Assembly: GCF_002217435.1 (NCBI RefSeq)
Contig: NZ_MUHF01000032.1
Span: forward strand, 1 to 64,000
Source of the DNA: Flavobacterium reichenbachii
GTDB taxonomy: Bacteria; Bacteroidota; Bacteroidia; Flavobacteriales; Flavobacteriaceae
Direction of reading: 5' to 3'
DNA length: 64,000 nt
Shown: piece by piece, positions 35,169 through 44,151 of the stretch
Layout: every line of letters starts with the position of its first letter
Position numbering within the stretch: the first letter of the stretch is position 1
The notes under the pieces: generated by a model
Databases searched by the model: none
Seen by the model: only the letters and a program-made list of their open reading frames with translations
What the model was told of the DNA's origin: nothing
Position numbers and translations under genes: made by a program

Positions 35169-37463
35169 ATGCGCCTCCACCAGCAGTCCATTTTATATAC
35201 TCGGTTAAAAGGATTTTTTCTCTCGAAGTTTTCCATTTCCATCTGGAGCGTAAATACATACGTTTTACTATTGCTTATCTTATTTTCGCAAAATTCCTTT
35301 TCGCAGGAAAAAAAGCAAGACAGCGCCAAAAGACCAAAAATTGGTTTGGTTTTGAGTGGCGGCGGGGCAAAAGGATTTGCGCATATTGGAGTATTAAAAG
35401 TTTTGGAAGAAGCGGGAATTAAAATCGATTATATTGGCGGCACCAGTATGGGATCTGTTATTGGAGGTCTTTATGCTTCTGGTTATAATGCTTCTCAAAT
35501 TGATTCCATATTTAAAAAAACAAATTTCGACGATTTAATAAACGATTATATTCCGAGATCATCTAAAAATTTTTACGGTAAAAAAAATGACGAATTATAC
35601 GCCATAGCACTGCCTTTCAGTAATTTTAGAATTGGAATTCCAGAAGCTCTTTCTAAAGGAATGTACAATTATAATTTGTTAAGCAGTCTGACCAGAAATG
35701 TTCGTCATATTCGCGATTTCAACAAACTGCCAACACCTTTTTTATGTATTGGAACCAATATAGAAACTGGCGAGGAAGTTTTACTAAACAAAGGAAATTT
35801 AGTTCAGGCAATGATGGCCAGCGCGGCATTTCCTTCCTTATTTACTCCCGTTGAAATTGATGGAAATTTATTAGTAGACGGAGGCGTTGTAAATAATTAT
35901 CCTATAAAAGAAGTTCGAAATCTTGGCGCTGATATCATTATTGGCGTGGATGTTCAGGATGATTTGATGAAACGAAAGAATCTAAAAAACGCAACTCGTA
36001 TTTTGGTACAAATCACCAATTTACAGTCTATTGATAAAATGAAAAACAAAATCAAAGACACCGATGTTTATATAAAACCAGACATTCGTGACTATGGAGT
36101 AATTTCATTTGATAAAGGGGAAGAAATTATCAGAAAAGGGGAAGAAGCAGCATTTGCGGTTTACGAAAAAATTAAAACACTTGTCAATGAAGACAATTAT
36201 TATAAAAAGCCGAAATTAAAAATCAGCTCTGATACAATAGAAATTAAAAGAATAAACAGCGAAAGATTAGACAATTATACCAAAGAATACATTCGCGGTA
36301 AGCTGCGTTTTAAACCTGGAAGCACTATAACATATGATGATTTAAAGACCGGAATTAATAATTTAAATGCCACTCAGAACTTTAGTGCGATTTCGTATTG
36401 TTTACAACCAAATGGAGACAAGGATGATCTTGATTTAGTTTTAAAAGAAAATCCAACTCAGACTTATCTTAAACTTGGATTACATTATGACGGACTTTAC
36501 AAAAGCGCCATTTTATTAAATCTGACTCATAAAAAAACATTTTTAAAAAATGATGTCACTTCGCTTGATGTCATTTTGGGAGATAATTTTAGATACGATC
36601 TTAACTATTATGTCGAAAACGGGTTTAATATCAGTTTTGGTTTCCGTTCCCGATTAAATCAGTTTAACAGAAATGTAAGTAACAGTATTAGTAATATTTC
36701 TACAGATAATACTAATATAAAACTGCTAAATGTAGACTTTTTAGATGTTAACAATCAGGCTTATTTCCAGACTATTTTTGTACAAAAGTTTTTAATGGGC
36801 GGTGGTGTAGAATACAAATACTTAAAAATAAATTCGCCAACAGTGGCCAATATAAACCCTGTAATTGAAGACAGTGATTATCTGAGTCTTTTTGGCTATT
36901 TAAAATATGATTCGTTTGACAACAAAAGTTTTCCTCGCTCGGGTGTGTTTTTTTCAGCCGAAGCACAGTCATATCTTGCATCTTCTAATTATACGAAACA
37001 ATTTAAACCTTTTTCGACCTTAAAAGCAGAAGTAGGTTTTGCCGAAACACTCTTTAGAAAAGCAACAATTAAAGTCGGAGCAGATGCAGGTTTTAATATT
37101 GGAAGTGACAGTGTACCATTTTTTGATTATATATTAGGAGGTTACGGTTACAGCAAAATCAACAACTTTAATTATTTTTACGGATACGATTTTTTAAGTA
37201 TCTCCGGAAATAGTTATATAAAGGCTGCGATTACGGCAGATTATGAGATTATCAAAAAAAATCACATTAATCTTTCTGCTAATTTTGCCAATCTTGGAAA
37301 TGACATTTTCAGCACCGTAGATTGGATCTCAATGCCTAAACATACAGGATATGCTGTGGGTTACGGACTAGAAACTATAATTGGTCCTATCGAAATTAAA
37401 CATTCGTGGTCGCCGGAAATGCAAAAAAGCTTTACTTGGTTTAGCATCGGATTTTTATTTTAA
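35169..37463 (+). CDS. Patatin-like phospholipase fused to Omp85 barrel
   Basis: A 764-residue protein: long signal sequence (1-46), patatin domain (about 57-260), POTRA-like region (about 330-415) and a C-terminal Omp85/BamA-type beta-barrel (about 430-764, ending with FLF). The patatin parts are complete: oxyanion loop GGGAKG (64-69), nucleophile elbow GTSMG with Ser93, and the Asp of DGG (237-239). This is the type Vd (PlpD-like) architecture, in which the lipase domain is exported by its own barrel. The barrel is predicted in the outer membrane. In PlpD-type proteins the lipase domain ends up outside the cell; whether it is released here is unknown. Confidence 0.9.
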   Translation: MRLHQQSILYTRLKGFFLSKFSISIWSVNTYVLLLLILFSQNSFSQEKKQDSAKRPKIGLVLSGGGAKGFAHIGVLKVLEEAGIKIDYIGGTSMGSVIGGLYASGYNASQIDSIFKKTNFDDLINDYIPRSSKNFYGKKNDELYAIALPFSNFRIGIPEALSKGMYNYNLLSSLTRNVRHIRDFNKLPTPFLCIGTNIETGEEVLLNKGNLVQAMMASAAFPSLFTPVEIDGNLLVDGGVVNNYPIKEVRNLGADIIIGVDVQDDLMKRKNLKNATRILVQITNLQSIDKMKNKIKDTDVYIKPDIRDYGVISFDKGEEIIRKGEEAAFAVYEKIKTLVNEDNYYKKPKLKISSDTIEIKRINSERLDNYTKEYIRGKLRFKPGSTITYDDLKTGINNLNATQNFSAISYCLQPNGDKDDLDLVLKENPTQTYLKLGLHYDGLYKSAILLNLTHKKTFLKNDVTSLDVILGDNFRYDLNYYVENGFNISFGFRSRLNQFNRNVSNSISNISTDNTNIKLLNVDFLDVNNQAYFQTIFVQKFLMGGGVEYKYLKINSPTVANINPVIEDSDYLSLFGYLKYDSFDNKSFPRSGVFFSAEAQSYLASSNYTKQFKPFSTLKAEVGFAETLFRKATIKVGADAGFNIGSDSVPFFDYILGGYGYSKINNFNYFYGYDFLSISGNSYIKAAITADYEIIKKNHINLSANFANLGNDIFSTVDWISMPKHTGYAVGYGLETIIGPIEIKHSWSPEMQKSFTWFSIGFLF

Positions 37464-37596
37464 TTTGTAATTTAAATCAATAAAAATTACGACATTTGTT
37501 ATAATGAAAACAAAATGGACAGGTTTATTGGAGTATCTTCAATTTCTTATTAAGAGAAATCCGGAGTAATGCTATCGAATTGAATAATTAGCCAAC

Positions 37597-37668
37597 TTAG
37601 AAAATGAGCTAATTATCTGTTCACAATTCACATTTTCTAATTATCTAATTTATAAATTATCTAATTGA
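37597..37668 (+). repeat. Octad-repeat hairpin upstream of hmgA
   Basis: Right part: 8-nt units of TTATCTAA type at 37633-37664. A perfect 10-bp stem joins TTAGAAAATG (37597-37606) and CATTTTCTAA (37631-37640). The array ends about 8 nt before the hmgA ATG. The rest of the 211-nt gap holds only a 21-codon ORF at 37504-37569, not considered a gene. Confidence 0.55.
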
Positions 37669-37674
37669 AAAGCC

Positions 37675-38832
37675 ATGCCATTATATCATAAACTTGGAGA
37701 TTTTCCTCAAAAAAGACACACTCAGTTCGAAAAACCAAACGGAGGTTTTTACTATGAACAATTGTTTGGAACCGAAGGTTTTCACGGACATTCGTCTTTG
37801 TCTTACCATGTTCACAGACCAACGCAAGTCAAAGAAATTTTAAACTCTTATTCGGTTGAACCAAAAATTGCAATCGGAAAAAATATAAAATCATTACTTT
37901 TTAAAGGTTTTGAATTAAAACCAGAAAATGATTTTCTTGACAGCCGAAAAGCAATGTTAGTCAACAAAGACTGCATTATAGGTTTAGCTGCGCCAAAAGA
38001 ATCGCTTCGAAAATATTTCTACAAAAATGCCGATGCCGATGAAATGCTTTTCATCCATAAAGGAAAAGGAAAATTAAGAACCATGTTAGGAAATATTCCT
38101 TTTGAATATGGCGATTATTTAATTATTCCAAGAGGAATCATTTATCAGATAGAATTTGAAACAGAAGAAAACCGACTTTTTTACGTCGAATCTTATTCTC
38201 CTTTCTATACACCAAAACGTTATAAAAACCAATCTGGACAGCATTTAGAACATTCTCCGTTTTGTGAGCGTGATTTTATTTTGCCAAACGAATTGGAAAC
38301 ACATGACGAAAAAGGCGATTTTTTAATTAAAATCAAAAAGGAAGGAATGATTCACGAAATGGTTTATGCTACACATCCTTTTGATGTTGTGGGCTGGGAT
38401 GGATATAATTTCCCTTACGGATTTTCGATCCATAATTTCGAACCTATAACGGGGCGTGTTCACCAACCGCCGCCGGTACATCAAACTTTTGAAACGGCTA
38501 CTTTTGTCGTTTGTTCTTTCTGCCCAAGACTTTACGATTATCACCCGAAAGCAATTCCGGCGCCATACAATCACAGCAATATAGATTCTGACGAAGTACT
38601 ATATTATGTAGATGGCGATTTTATGAGCCGTAATAATATTGAGCAGGGACATATCACTTTGCACCCAAAAGGAATTCCGCACGGTCCCGCGCCAGGCGCT
38701 ATGGAACGTAGTATTGGTCATAAAGAAACCCACGAATTGGCCGTTATGGTTGATACTTTCAGACCACTTATGGTTACGGAAGAAGCGATGGGATTGGATG
38801 ATGGACAGTATTACAAATCTTGGACGGAGTAG
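37675..38832 (+). CDS. hmgA: Homogentisate 1,2-dioxygenase
   Basis: A 385-residue Fe(II) dioxygenase of tyrosine degradation, opening homogentisate to maleylacetoacetate. The family pattern is clear: GFHGHSSLSYHVHRPTQV near 37-54, the cupin-like IPFEYGDYLIIPRG, then GRVHQPPPVHQTFE and HPKGIPHGP, which supply the iron His residues and Glu. It is followed by hppD on the same strand after a palindromic element. Together they form two consecutive steps of tyrosine/phenylalanine catabolism. Confidence 0.93.
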   Translation: MPLYHKLGDFPQKRHTQFEKPNGGFYYEQLFGTEGFHGHSSLSYHVHRPTQVKEILNSYSVEPKIAIGKNIKSLLFKGFELKPENDFLDSRKAMLVNKDCIIGLAAPKESLRKYFYKNADADEMLFIHKGKGKLRTMLGNIPFEYGDYLIIPRGIIYQIEFETEENRLFYVESYSPFYTPKRYKNQSGQHLEHSPFCERDFILPNELETHDEKGDFLIKIKKEGMIHEMVYATHPFDVVGWDGYNFPYGFSIHNFEPITGRVHQPPPVHQTFETATFVVCSFCPRLYDYHPKAIPAPYNHSNIDSDEVLYYVDGDFMSRNNIEQGHITLHPKGIPHGPAPGAMERSIGHKETHELAVMVDTFRPLMVTEEAMGLDDGQYYKSWTE

Positions 38833-38841
38833 CTAATCGAA

Positions 38842-38989
38842 TTTAACCGCAAAGTCCGCAAAGATTTTACGTAAAGTTCACGAAGGTTTTTCCATTAAAG
38901 TTTTATCAAACTAAGTTCGCAAAGCTTTGCGTTCTTCGCGATTTATAAAATCTAACTAATAAAAAATCTTTACTCACTTTGCGGTTAAA
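38842..38989. repeat. Palindromic MITE-like element, family B
   Basis: A 148-bp non-coding element with 27-bp terminal inverted repeats (38842-38868 and 38963-38989, 23 of 27 pairing; TTTAACCGCAAAGT start) and a perfect central palindrome CGCAAAGCTTTGCG (38918-38931). Internal copies of CGCAAAG and TTCACGAAGG recur. It lies between hmgA and hppD. A degenerate piece is at 27211-27232. Same plan as family A, different sequence. Confidence 0.75.
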
Positions 38990-39018
38990 AAAAATCTAAA
39001 CACAACATTCGGAAAAAT

Positions 39019-39050
39019 CAATTAAACGATTAACCGATTAAACAAATAAA
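39019..39050 (+). repeat. Octad array before hppD
   Basis: Four 8-nt units of CGATTAAA type end 4 nt before the hppD ATG. They match the octads of the batC-batD gap. There is only one arm here. Confidence 0.55.
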
Positions 39051-39054
39051 CATC

Positions 39055-40215
39055 ATGAGCAAAGAAGTAAAATCAGTAGAATACGGATTAGAAAAAATAT
39101 TCGAAGGAGCGCAGGATTTCCTTCCTTTATTAGGAACAGATTATGTAGAATTTTATGTAGGTAATGCAAAACAATCTGCACATTATTACAAAACGGCTTT
39201 CGGATATCAATCTTTGGCTTACGCCGGATTAGAAACTGGAGTAAAAGACAAAGCATCTTATGTTTTGAAACAAGATAAAATCAGAATTGTTTTGACGACG
39301 CCTTTAACTCAGGATTCTCCAATTCATGCGCATCTTCAAAAACATGGCGACGGCGTAAAAGTGGCCGCTCTTTGGGTGGAAGATGCCAGAAGTGCTTACG
39401 AAGAAACTATAAAACGCGGTGCTCGCTCGTTTATGGAACCAACTGTCGAATCTGATGAATTTGGAGAAGTAGTTCGTTCCGGAATTTATACTTACGGAGA
39501 GACGGTTCATATTTTCGTAGAAAGAAAAAACTACAACGGCGTTTTCCTGCCAGGTTACAAAGAATGGAAATCTGACTATAATCCAGAACCAACCGGATTA
39601 AAATACATTGACCATATGGTTGGAAATGTGGGCTGGAACGAAATGAATACCTGGGTAAAATTTTACGAAGATGTAATGGGATTTGTGAATTTCTTGTCTT
39701 TTGATGATAAACAAATTACCACAGAATATTCGGCGTTGATGAGTAAAGTAATGTCTAACGGAAACGGGAGAATTAAATTTCCGATCAATGAACCGGCAGA
39801 AGGAAAGAAAAAATCTCAAATTGAAGAATATTTAGATTTCTACGGCGGACCAGGAATTCAGCATATTGCTATTGCTACAGACGACATTATCAAAACAGTA
39901 TCACAATTAAGAGCACGCGGTGTTGAATTTTTATCTGCTCCGCCTCATACTTATTATCAGGCAATTCCAGAAAGATTAGGTGTTCATATGGATATGATGA
40001 AAGAAGACATTAACGAAATCGAAAAGTTAGCTATTATGGTCGATGCCGACGAAGATGGTTATCTTTTACAAATATTTACAAAGCCAGTTCAGGACAGACC
40101 AACACTTTTCTTCGAAATTATTCAAAGAATGGGTGCAAAAGGATTTGGTGCAGGTAACTTTAAAGCACTTTTTGAGTCAATTGAGAGAGAGCAAGAATTA
40201 AGAGGAACTTTGTAA
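39055..40215 (+). CDS. hppD: 4-Hydroxyphenylpyruvate dioxygenase
   Basis: A 386-residue Fe(II) enzyme making homogentisate from 4-hydroxyphenylpyruvate, the substrate of HmgA. The metal triad is His187 (in DHMVGNV), His270 (in GIQHIAIATDD) and Glu354 (in LFFEIIQRMG). The C-terminal GFGAGNFKALFESIEREQ completes the active-site gate. With hmgA it makes a tyrosine catabolic pair; fumarylacetoacetase is not in this window. Confidence 0.96.
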   Translation: MSKEVKSVEYGLEKIFEGAQDFLPLLGTDYVEFYVGNAKQSAHYYKTAFGYQSLAYAGLETGVKDKASYVLKQDKIRIVLTTPLTQDSPIHAHLQKHGDGVKVAALWVEDARSAYEETIKRGARSFMEPTVESDEFGEVVRSGIYTYGETVHIFVERKNYNGVFLPGYKEWKSDYNPEPTGLKYIDHMVGNVGWNEMNTWVKFYEDVMGFVNFLSFDDKQITTEYSALMSKVMSNGNGRIKFPINEPAEGKKKSQIEEYLDFYGGPGIQHIAIATDDIIKTVSQLRARGVEFLSAPPHTYYQAIPERLGVHMDMMKEDINEIEKLAIMVDADEDGYLLQIFTKPVQDRPTLFFEIIQRMGAKGFGAGNFKALFESIEREQELRGTL

Positions 40216-40324
40216 AATCGCAATATTTTTACATTAAATAGAAAAATTCGCTATAAAACGATGCTTTTTATGCAAATGTTATGTTAAACTCACTTTTTGC
40301 TATTTATTTTTTGAACTTTGTATC

Positions 40325-40332
40325 TATCTTTG
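40325..40332 (+). promoter_or_regulatory. Promoter of candidate small RNA
   Basis: TATCTTTG is an exact -7 box about 110 nt downstream of hppD. No gene begins within the next 180 nt, but a terminator ends at 40448. Confidence 0.5.
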
Positions 40333-40337
40333 CACTC

Positions 40338-40448
40338 GCAAATCAAGAAGGGGTGGTTTCCTTCTGAATTGATATAAATTTCATAATTTATAGTTTTTTG
40401 GTTAGTTAATAGCATAAAAACTCAGTCATCTTTTGACTGAGTTTTTTT
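40338..40448 (+). ncRNA. Candidate structured small RNA
   Basis: A promoter (40325-40332) and a strong terminator (40417-40448, 11-bp stem AAAACTCAGTC with a T run) frame about 110 nt with no ORF. Two further hairpins are seen: ATCAAGAAGG (40342-40351) pairing with CCTTC and TTGAT (40360-40373), and ATAAATT/AATTTAT (40374-40391). It could be a free small RNA (a 6S-Flavo-type RNA is a family to test) or a leader whose terminator controls the DUF3108 gene 67 nt downstream. Confidence 0.45.
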
Positions 40449-40514
40449 GTTTTGGTACATTTGGAATAGAATTTGCATTTAATTATCTTTATATTGAAAT
40501 GTAAAAATTGTACT

Positions 40515-41285
40515 ATGAAAAAAATCATCCTCATCATATTAGCTCTAACAACACTCGGTTTCGATACTTATAAAGAAGACGCATTCGGTACAGGAGAGTA
40601 TTTCAAATTTAGAATTCACTACGGGATTGTAAACGCGGGATATGCCACACTTGAGATTAAAGAAGCTACAATAAACAATAAAAAAGTTCATCATGCAGTT
40701 GGTAAAGGCTACACAACAGGCATGTCAAAATTTTTCTTTAAGGTTGAAGATTTATACGAGAGTTACTTTGACAAAGACAATGGAAACCCGTATCGTTACA
40801 TTAGAAAAATTGACGAAGGCGGTTACACCAAAAATCAGGAAGGAATTTTTAATCAAACCGAAAACCGAATTTTGGTAAAAGATTACAAACGAAAATCAGA
40901 AAAAACAATTTTAGTAACTGAAAATGTTCAAGATATTGTTTCGTCTTTTTACTACTTGAGAAATCATCCTAATATAGACAAACTTAAATCTGGAGAATCC
41001 ATAACAATCGACATGTTTTTTGATGAGGAAATCACAAAATTTAAGTTAAAATATATAGGTCGTCAAGATATTACAACTAAATTTGGAACCGTTACTACGA
41101 TGGTTTTTAAACCGCTGGTACAAACGGGAAGAGTTTTTAAAGAGAAAGAAAGTTTAACACTCTGGATCACAGATGACGACAATAAAGTTCCTGTTAGAAT
41201 AAAAGCAGATCTTGCTGTTGGATCGCTAAAAGCAGATCTTGACGAATATAAAGGATTAAAAAATCCATTTAAAGTAAAAAAATAA
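40515..41285 (+). CDS. DUF3108-domain exported protein
   Basis: A 256-residue protein with an N-terminal hydrophobic signal (MKKIILIILALTTLGF). The DUF3108 region follows (GEYFKFRIHYGIVNAGYATLEIKE, with WITDDDNKVPVRIKADLAVG near the end). ATG 40515 is preferred to an in-frame TTG at 40473 because it starts the signal. The stop overlaps the next start by one base (TAATG), coupling it to tryptophan dioxygenase. DUF3108 proteins have no defined activity. A possible -7 box is the TAGAATTTGC stretch near 40465-40475. Confidence 0.8.
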   Translation: MKKIILIILALTTLGFDTYKEDAFGTGEYFKFRIHYGIVNAGYATLEIKEATINNKKVHHAVGKGYTTGMSKFFFKVEDLYESYFDKDNGNPYRYIRKIDEGGYTKNQEGIFNQTENRILVKDYKRKSEKTILVTENVQDIVSSFYYLRNHPNIDKLKSGESITIDMFFDEEITKFKLKYIGRQDITTKFGTVTTMVFKPLVQTGRVFKEKESLTLWITDDDNKVPVRIKADLAVGSLKADLDEYKGLKNPFKVKK

Positions 41286-42217
41286 TGAACCTCACAGATA
41301 ATTCTGAATCAATTTTAAACGAAATTGATCTTAAATTTCAAGCAATAAATCAAAAAACTGATGTGCAGTTAGAAGGATTGCTTTGGTCAAAACCAATTAC
41401 ATATTGGGATTATATTCAAACTGATGCTCTTCTAAATTTACAAATACAGCGCACTACCCTTCCTGACGAAATGGTTTTTATAATGTATCATCAGGTTAAT
41501 GAATTAATTTTTAAAATGATTCTTTGGGAAATTGATCAGATTGCAGATACAGAAAACATTCAGGTGGGATTTTTCAGTGAGAGATTGTCAAGAATTACAC
41601 GTTATTTTGATATGCTTACCAATTCGTTCAGCATTATGGAGAAAGGAATGGAAGTAGATCAATATATGAAGTTTAGAAACACATTAACTCCGGCGAGTGG
41701 TTTTCAGAGTGCACAATACAGAATGATCGAGTTTGCATCTACAGATGTAATCAATTTAACAGATCATAGATACAAAGCAGATTTTGATTCCAATACCGAT
41801 CTTGAAACCAGTTTTGAACATTTATACTGGCAGGCTGCAGGAAAAGATTATCAAACCGGAAAAAAATCTTATCTGCTTAACGAGTTTGAAAAAAAATACA
41901 AAGACCAGTTTTTAAGACAAATGTCTACGTTTAAAACCAAAAATATCTGGCAGAAATTTACACAGTTACCCGCTGAAGACCAACAAAATGAATCGCTAAT
42001 TACTGCAATGCGCCACTACGATAAAACGGTAAACATTACATGGGTAATGCAGCATCTTAATACTGCAAGAAAGTACATTTTAGAAAGCGGTAAAGGCAAC
42101 GGTGAAGCGACCGGAGGAAGCGACTGGCAAAAATATATGCATCCAAAATACCAAAGACGCATCTTTTTTCCTAAATTGTGGACCGAAGAAGAATTGTCGA
42201 ATTGGGGAAATGAATAA
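41285..42217 (+). CDS. Tryptophan 2,3-dioxygenase family protein
   Basis: A 310-residue heme protein of the TDO family. The FIMYHQVNELIFKMIL stretch (about 61-76) holds the conserved His/Glu region, then FRNTLTPASGFQSAQYR (130-146), and WQKYMHPKYQRRIFFPKLW near the end. TDO opens tryptophan to N-formylkynurenine. It follows the DUF3108 gene with coupling and sits near the tyrosine genes. Other kynurenine genes are not in the window. Confidence 0.9.
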   Translation: MNLTDNSESILNEIDLKFQAINQKTDVQLEGLLWSKPITYWDYIQTDALLNLQIQRTTLPDEMVFIMYHQVNELIFKMILWEIDQIADTENIQVGFFSERLSRITRYFDMLTNSFSIMEKGMEVDQYMKFRNTLTPASGFQSAQYRMIEFASTDVINLTDHRYKADFDSNTDLETSFEHLYWQAAGKDYQTGKKSYLLNEFEKKYKDQFLRQMSTFKTKNIWQKFTQLPAEDQQNESLITAMRHYDKTVNITWVMQHLNTARKYILESGKGNGEATGGSDWQKYMHPKYQRRIFFPKLWTEEELSNWGNE

Positions 42218-42256
42218 ACCACTTTAAATTTTCCAACCAAAAAAAATTATAAAAGT

Positions 42257-43477
42257 TTGAAAAAAGCAGTCGTAATTATAATAGTCTTGTTTTCTATTTT
42301 TTCATGTAATAAAAAAGAAGTAGTAGTTGAAAACAAAATTACCAAACCTAAAACCAAAAAAGTTGAATTTGGTTTTAATTACGCTGACTTTAATGTTGTT
42401 AATGACACCATTTCTAAAGGAGATTCATTTGGATCTATTATTCAAAGTCAAAACATTGGAGATTTAAAAGTTTACGATATTGTTGAGCAGGTCAAAGATT
42501 CTTTTAATGTAAGATCTATGCGTTATAATAAACCTTTTACATTACTTCGCTCAAAAAACAAAACCAACAAACTTCAGGTCTTTATTTATCAGCCCGATGC
42601 TCTGACTTATTACGTAATCGATTTTAGAGACAGTATTGCTAAAGCATACAAAAAAATAAAACCGGTTACTTTAAAAAGAAAAATTATTGGAGGCGTTCTA
42701 AAAAGTTCATTGTCTGAAACTTTGGGTAATGAAAGTGTAGAAACAGCATTGGCCAGCAGAATTACAAAAGTATTTTCGTGGTCGATTGACTTCTTTAAAC
42801 TAAAAAAAGGAGATCGTTACGGTTTAATTTTTACGGAACGGTTTATCAATAATAAAACATATGACGGTGTAGAAGACCTCGAAGCTGCATTTTTTGAATA
42901 TAAAGGCAAAATTATTTATGCTTTTCCTTTTGAAAAAGATACTCTTTCCGGTAAAATCGAATATTATGATGACGAAGGAAAAACGTTGAAAAACTTTTTC
43001 CTAAAAACGCCGATTAAATTCAGCCGAATCACTTCACGATTTACAATGAACAGATTTCATCCTGTTCAGCATACATGGAAAGCGCACAAAGGAACCGATT
43101 ACGCTGCTCCAACCGGAACACCAATTTCTACAACTGCAGCCGGAATTGTTGAAGCAACAGGATATACAGCCGGAAACGGAAACTTTGTAAAAGTAAAACA
43201 CAACGGTACCTACTCTACTCAATATCTGCACATGTCCCGCATTTTAGTAAAACGAGGACAACGTGTTACGCAGGGACAAACTATCGGATTAGTTGGAAGC
43301 ACAGGCTTGGCTTCTGGCCCTCACGTTTGTTACCGTTTCTGGAAAAATGGCGTTCAGGTAGATGCACTTCGTCTTAATTTACCAACCGGAGAATCTTTAA
43401 CCGGTAATGACAGAACTCGTTTCATGAATCAGATTGAACCTTTGAAAAGGGAATTGGACAGTATTGGTAATTTGTAA
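42257..43477 (+). CDS. M23-family metallopeptidase (HxC variant), lipoprotein
   Basis: A 406-residue lipoprotein started by TTG at 42257: MKKAVVIIIVLFSIFSC is an intact SPII signal (Cys17) and no better ATG exists. The C-terminal LytM/M23 domain has HKGTD with His277 and Asp281, His325 in QYLHM, and the last motif reads HVC (356-358), where classical enzymes have HxH. The swap of the last His for Cys might keep zinc binding. M23 enzymes cut peptidoglycan peptide bridges; an activator role without catalysis is the alternative. Confidence 0.85.
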   Translation: MKKAVVIIIVLFSIFSCNKKEVVVENKITKPKTKKVEFGFNYADFNVVNDTISKGDSFGSIIQSQNIGDLKVYDIVEQVKDSFNVRSMRYNKPFTLLRSKNKTNKLQVFIYQPDALTYYVIDFRDSIAKAYKKIKPVTLKRKIIGGVLKSSLSETLGNESVETALASRITKVFSWSIDFFKLKKGDRYGLIFTERFINNKTYDGVEDLEAAFFEYKGKIIYAFPFEKDTLSGKIEYYDDEGKTLKNFFLKTPIKFSRITSRFTMNRFHPVQHTWKAHKGTDYAAPTGTPISTTAAGIVEATGYTAGNGNFVKVKHNGTYSTQYLHMSRILVKRGQRVTQGQTIGLVGSTGLASGPHVCYRFWKNGVQVDALRLNLPTGESLTGNDRTRFMNQIEPLKRELDSIGNL

Positions 43478-43517
43478 TTTTTACTAAAAAGTCAATTTCA
43501 AAAAAAAATAGAAAAAC

Positions 43518-44138
43518 ATGAAAAATGCTCGCCTTAAAGCAATTTACAATGAAACTTTTTCAGATTTAAAACTATTTTACAGAGACACCAATTTACCAGA
43601 CAATTTAATTTTAAATTATAAAATAGGGCAGATAATTCAGGAGAAGGGATTTACCGACATGACTTCTATTGGCGGTGGTCTTTCTGGAAATTTCAGGTAT
43701 TTAATTGCAAGTGCAAACGCAAAAGATTTATCAAAGTTCAATCCGGATTCTGCAAAAATTGGTCATTTTCTTTTAGATTCTATCGCTTATTTTAAAGTAT
43801 TGGATATTCAGAAAATTGACAATCAAACTCAGGTTTTTCTTTTAAATATTCCAGACAATTCACTTTCACTTTTTAAAAATTCATCTTCAAATCTGGAAGA
43901 AGAAATTACAGAAAAAGCAAGAAAGAAATTTAAGGACAAAAGAAATATTGCTTTAATTCCCGAATTACAAACTGAAAATTGGAAAGAAAAAACTAAAGCT
44001 CCAATTGGAATGAATGATAGCGGTGAACTATTTTTTGACGATTCTAAAATTAAAACTGAATCTTTAAAAAGAATAGAAATTAATACTGAAAAGAAAACTA
44101 TTTCAATTAATAAAAAACCCTGGTGGAAGATTTGGTAA
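43518..44138 (+). CDS. Unknown protein
   Basis: A 206-residue soluble protein without signal peptide or recognised motif. It begins MKNARLKAIYNETFSDLKLFY, has an acidic/helical middle (SNLEEEITEKARKKF near 125-140) and ends with a Trp-rich NKKPWWKIW. It lies 40 nt after the M23 gene on the same strand and may be the last gene of that group. Function unknown. Confidence 0.6.
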   Translation: MKNARLKAIYNETFSDLKLFYRDTNLPDNLILNYKIGQIIQEKGFTDMTSIGGGLSGNFRYLIASANAKDLSKFNPDSAKIGHFLLDSIAYFKVLDIQKIDNQTQVFLLNIPDNSLSLFKNSSSNLEEEITEKARKKFKDKRNIALIPELQTENWKEKTKAPIGMNDSGELFFDDSKIKTESLKRIEINTEKKTISINKKPWWKIW

Positions 44139-44151
44139 TTAAAATCGAGAA

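Noticed and set aside
37504..37569. 21-codon ORF (MKTKWTGLLEYLQF) between the patatin and hmgA genes
   Set aside because: Too short and without promoter, start signal or recognisable family; chance ORFs of this size are common in such gaps.
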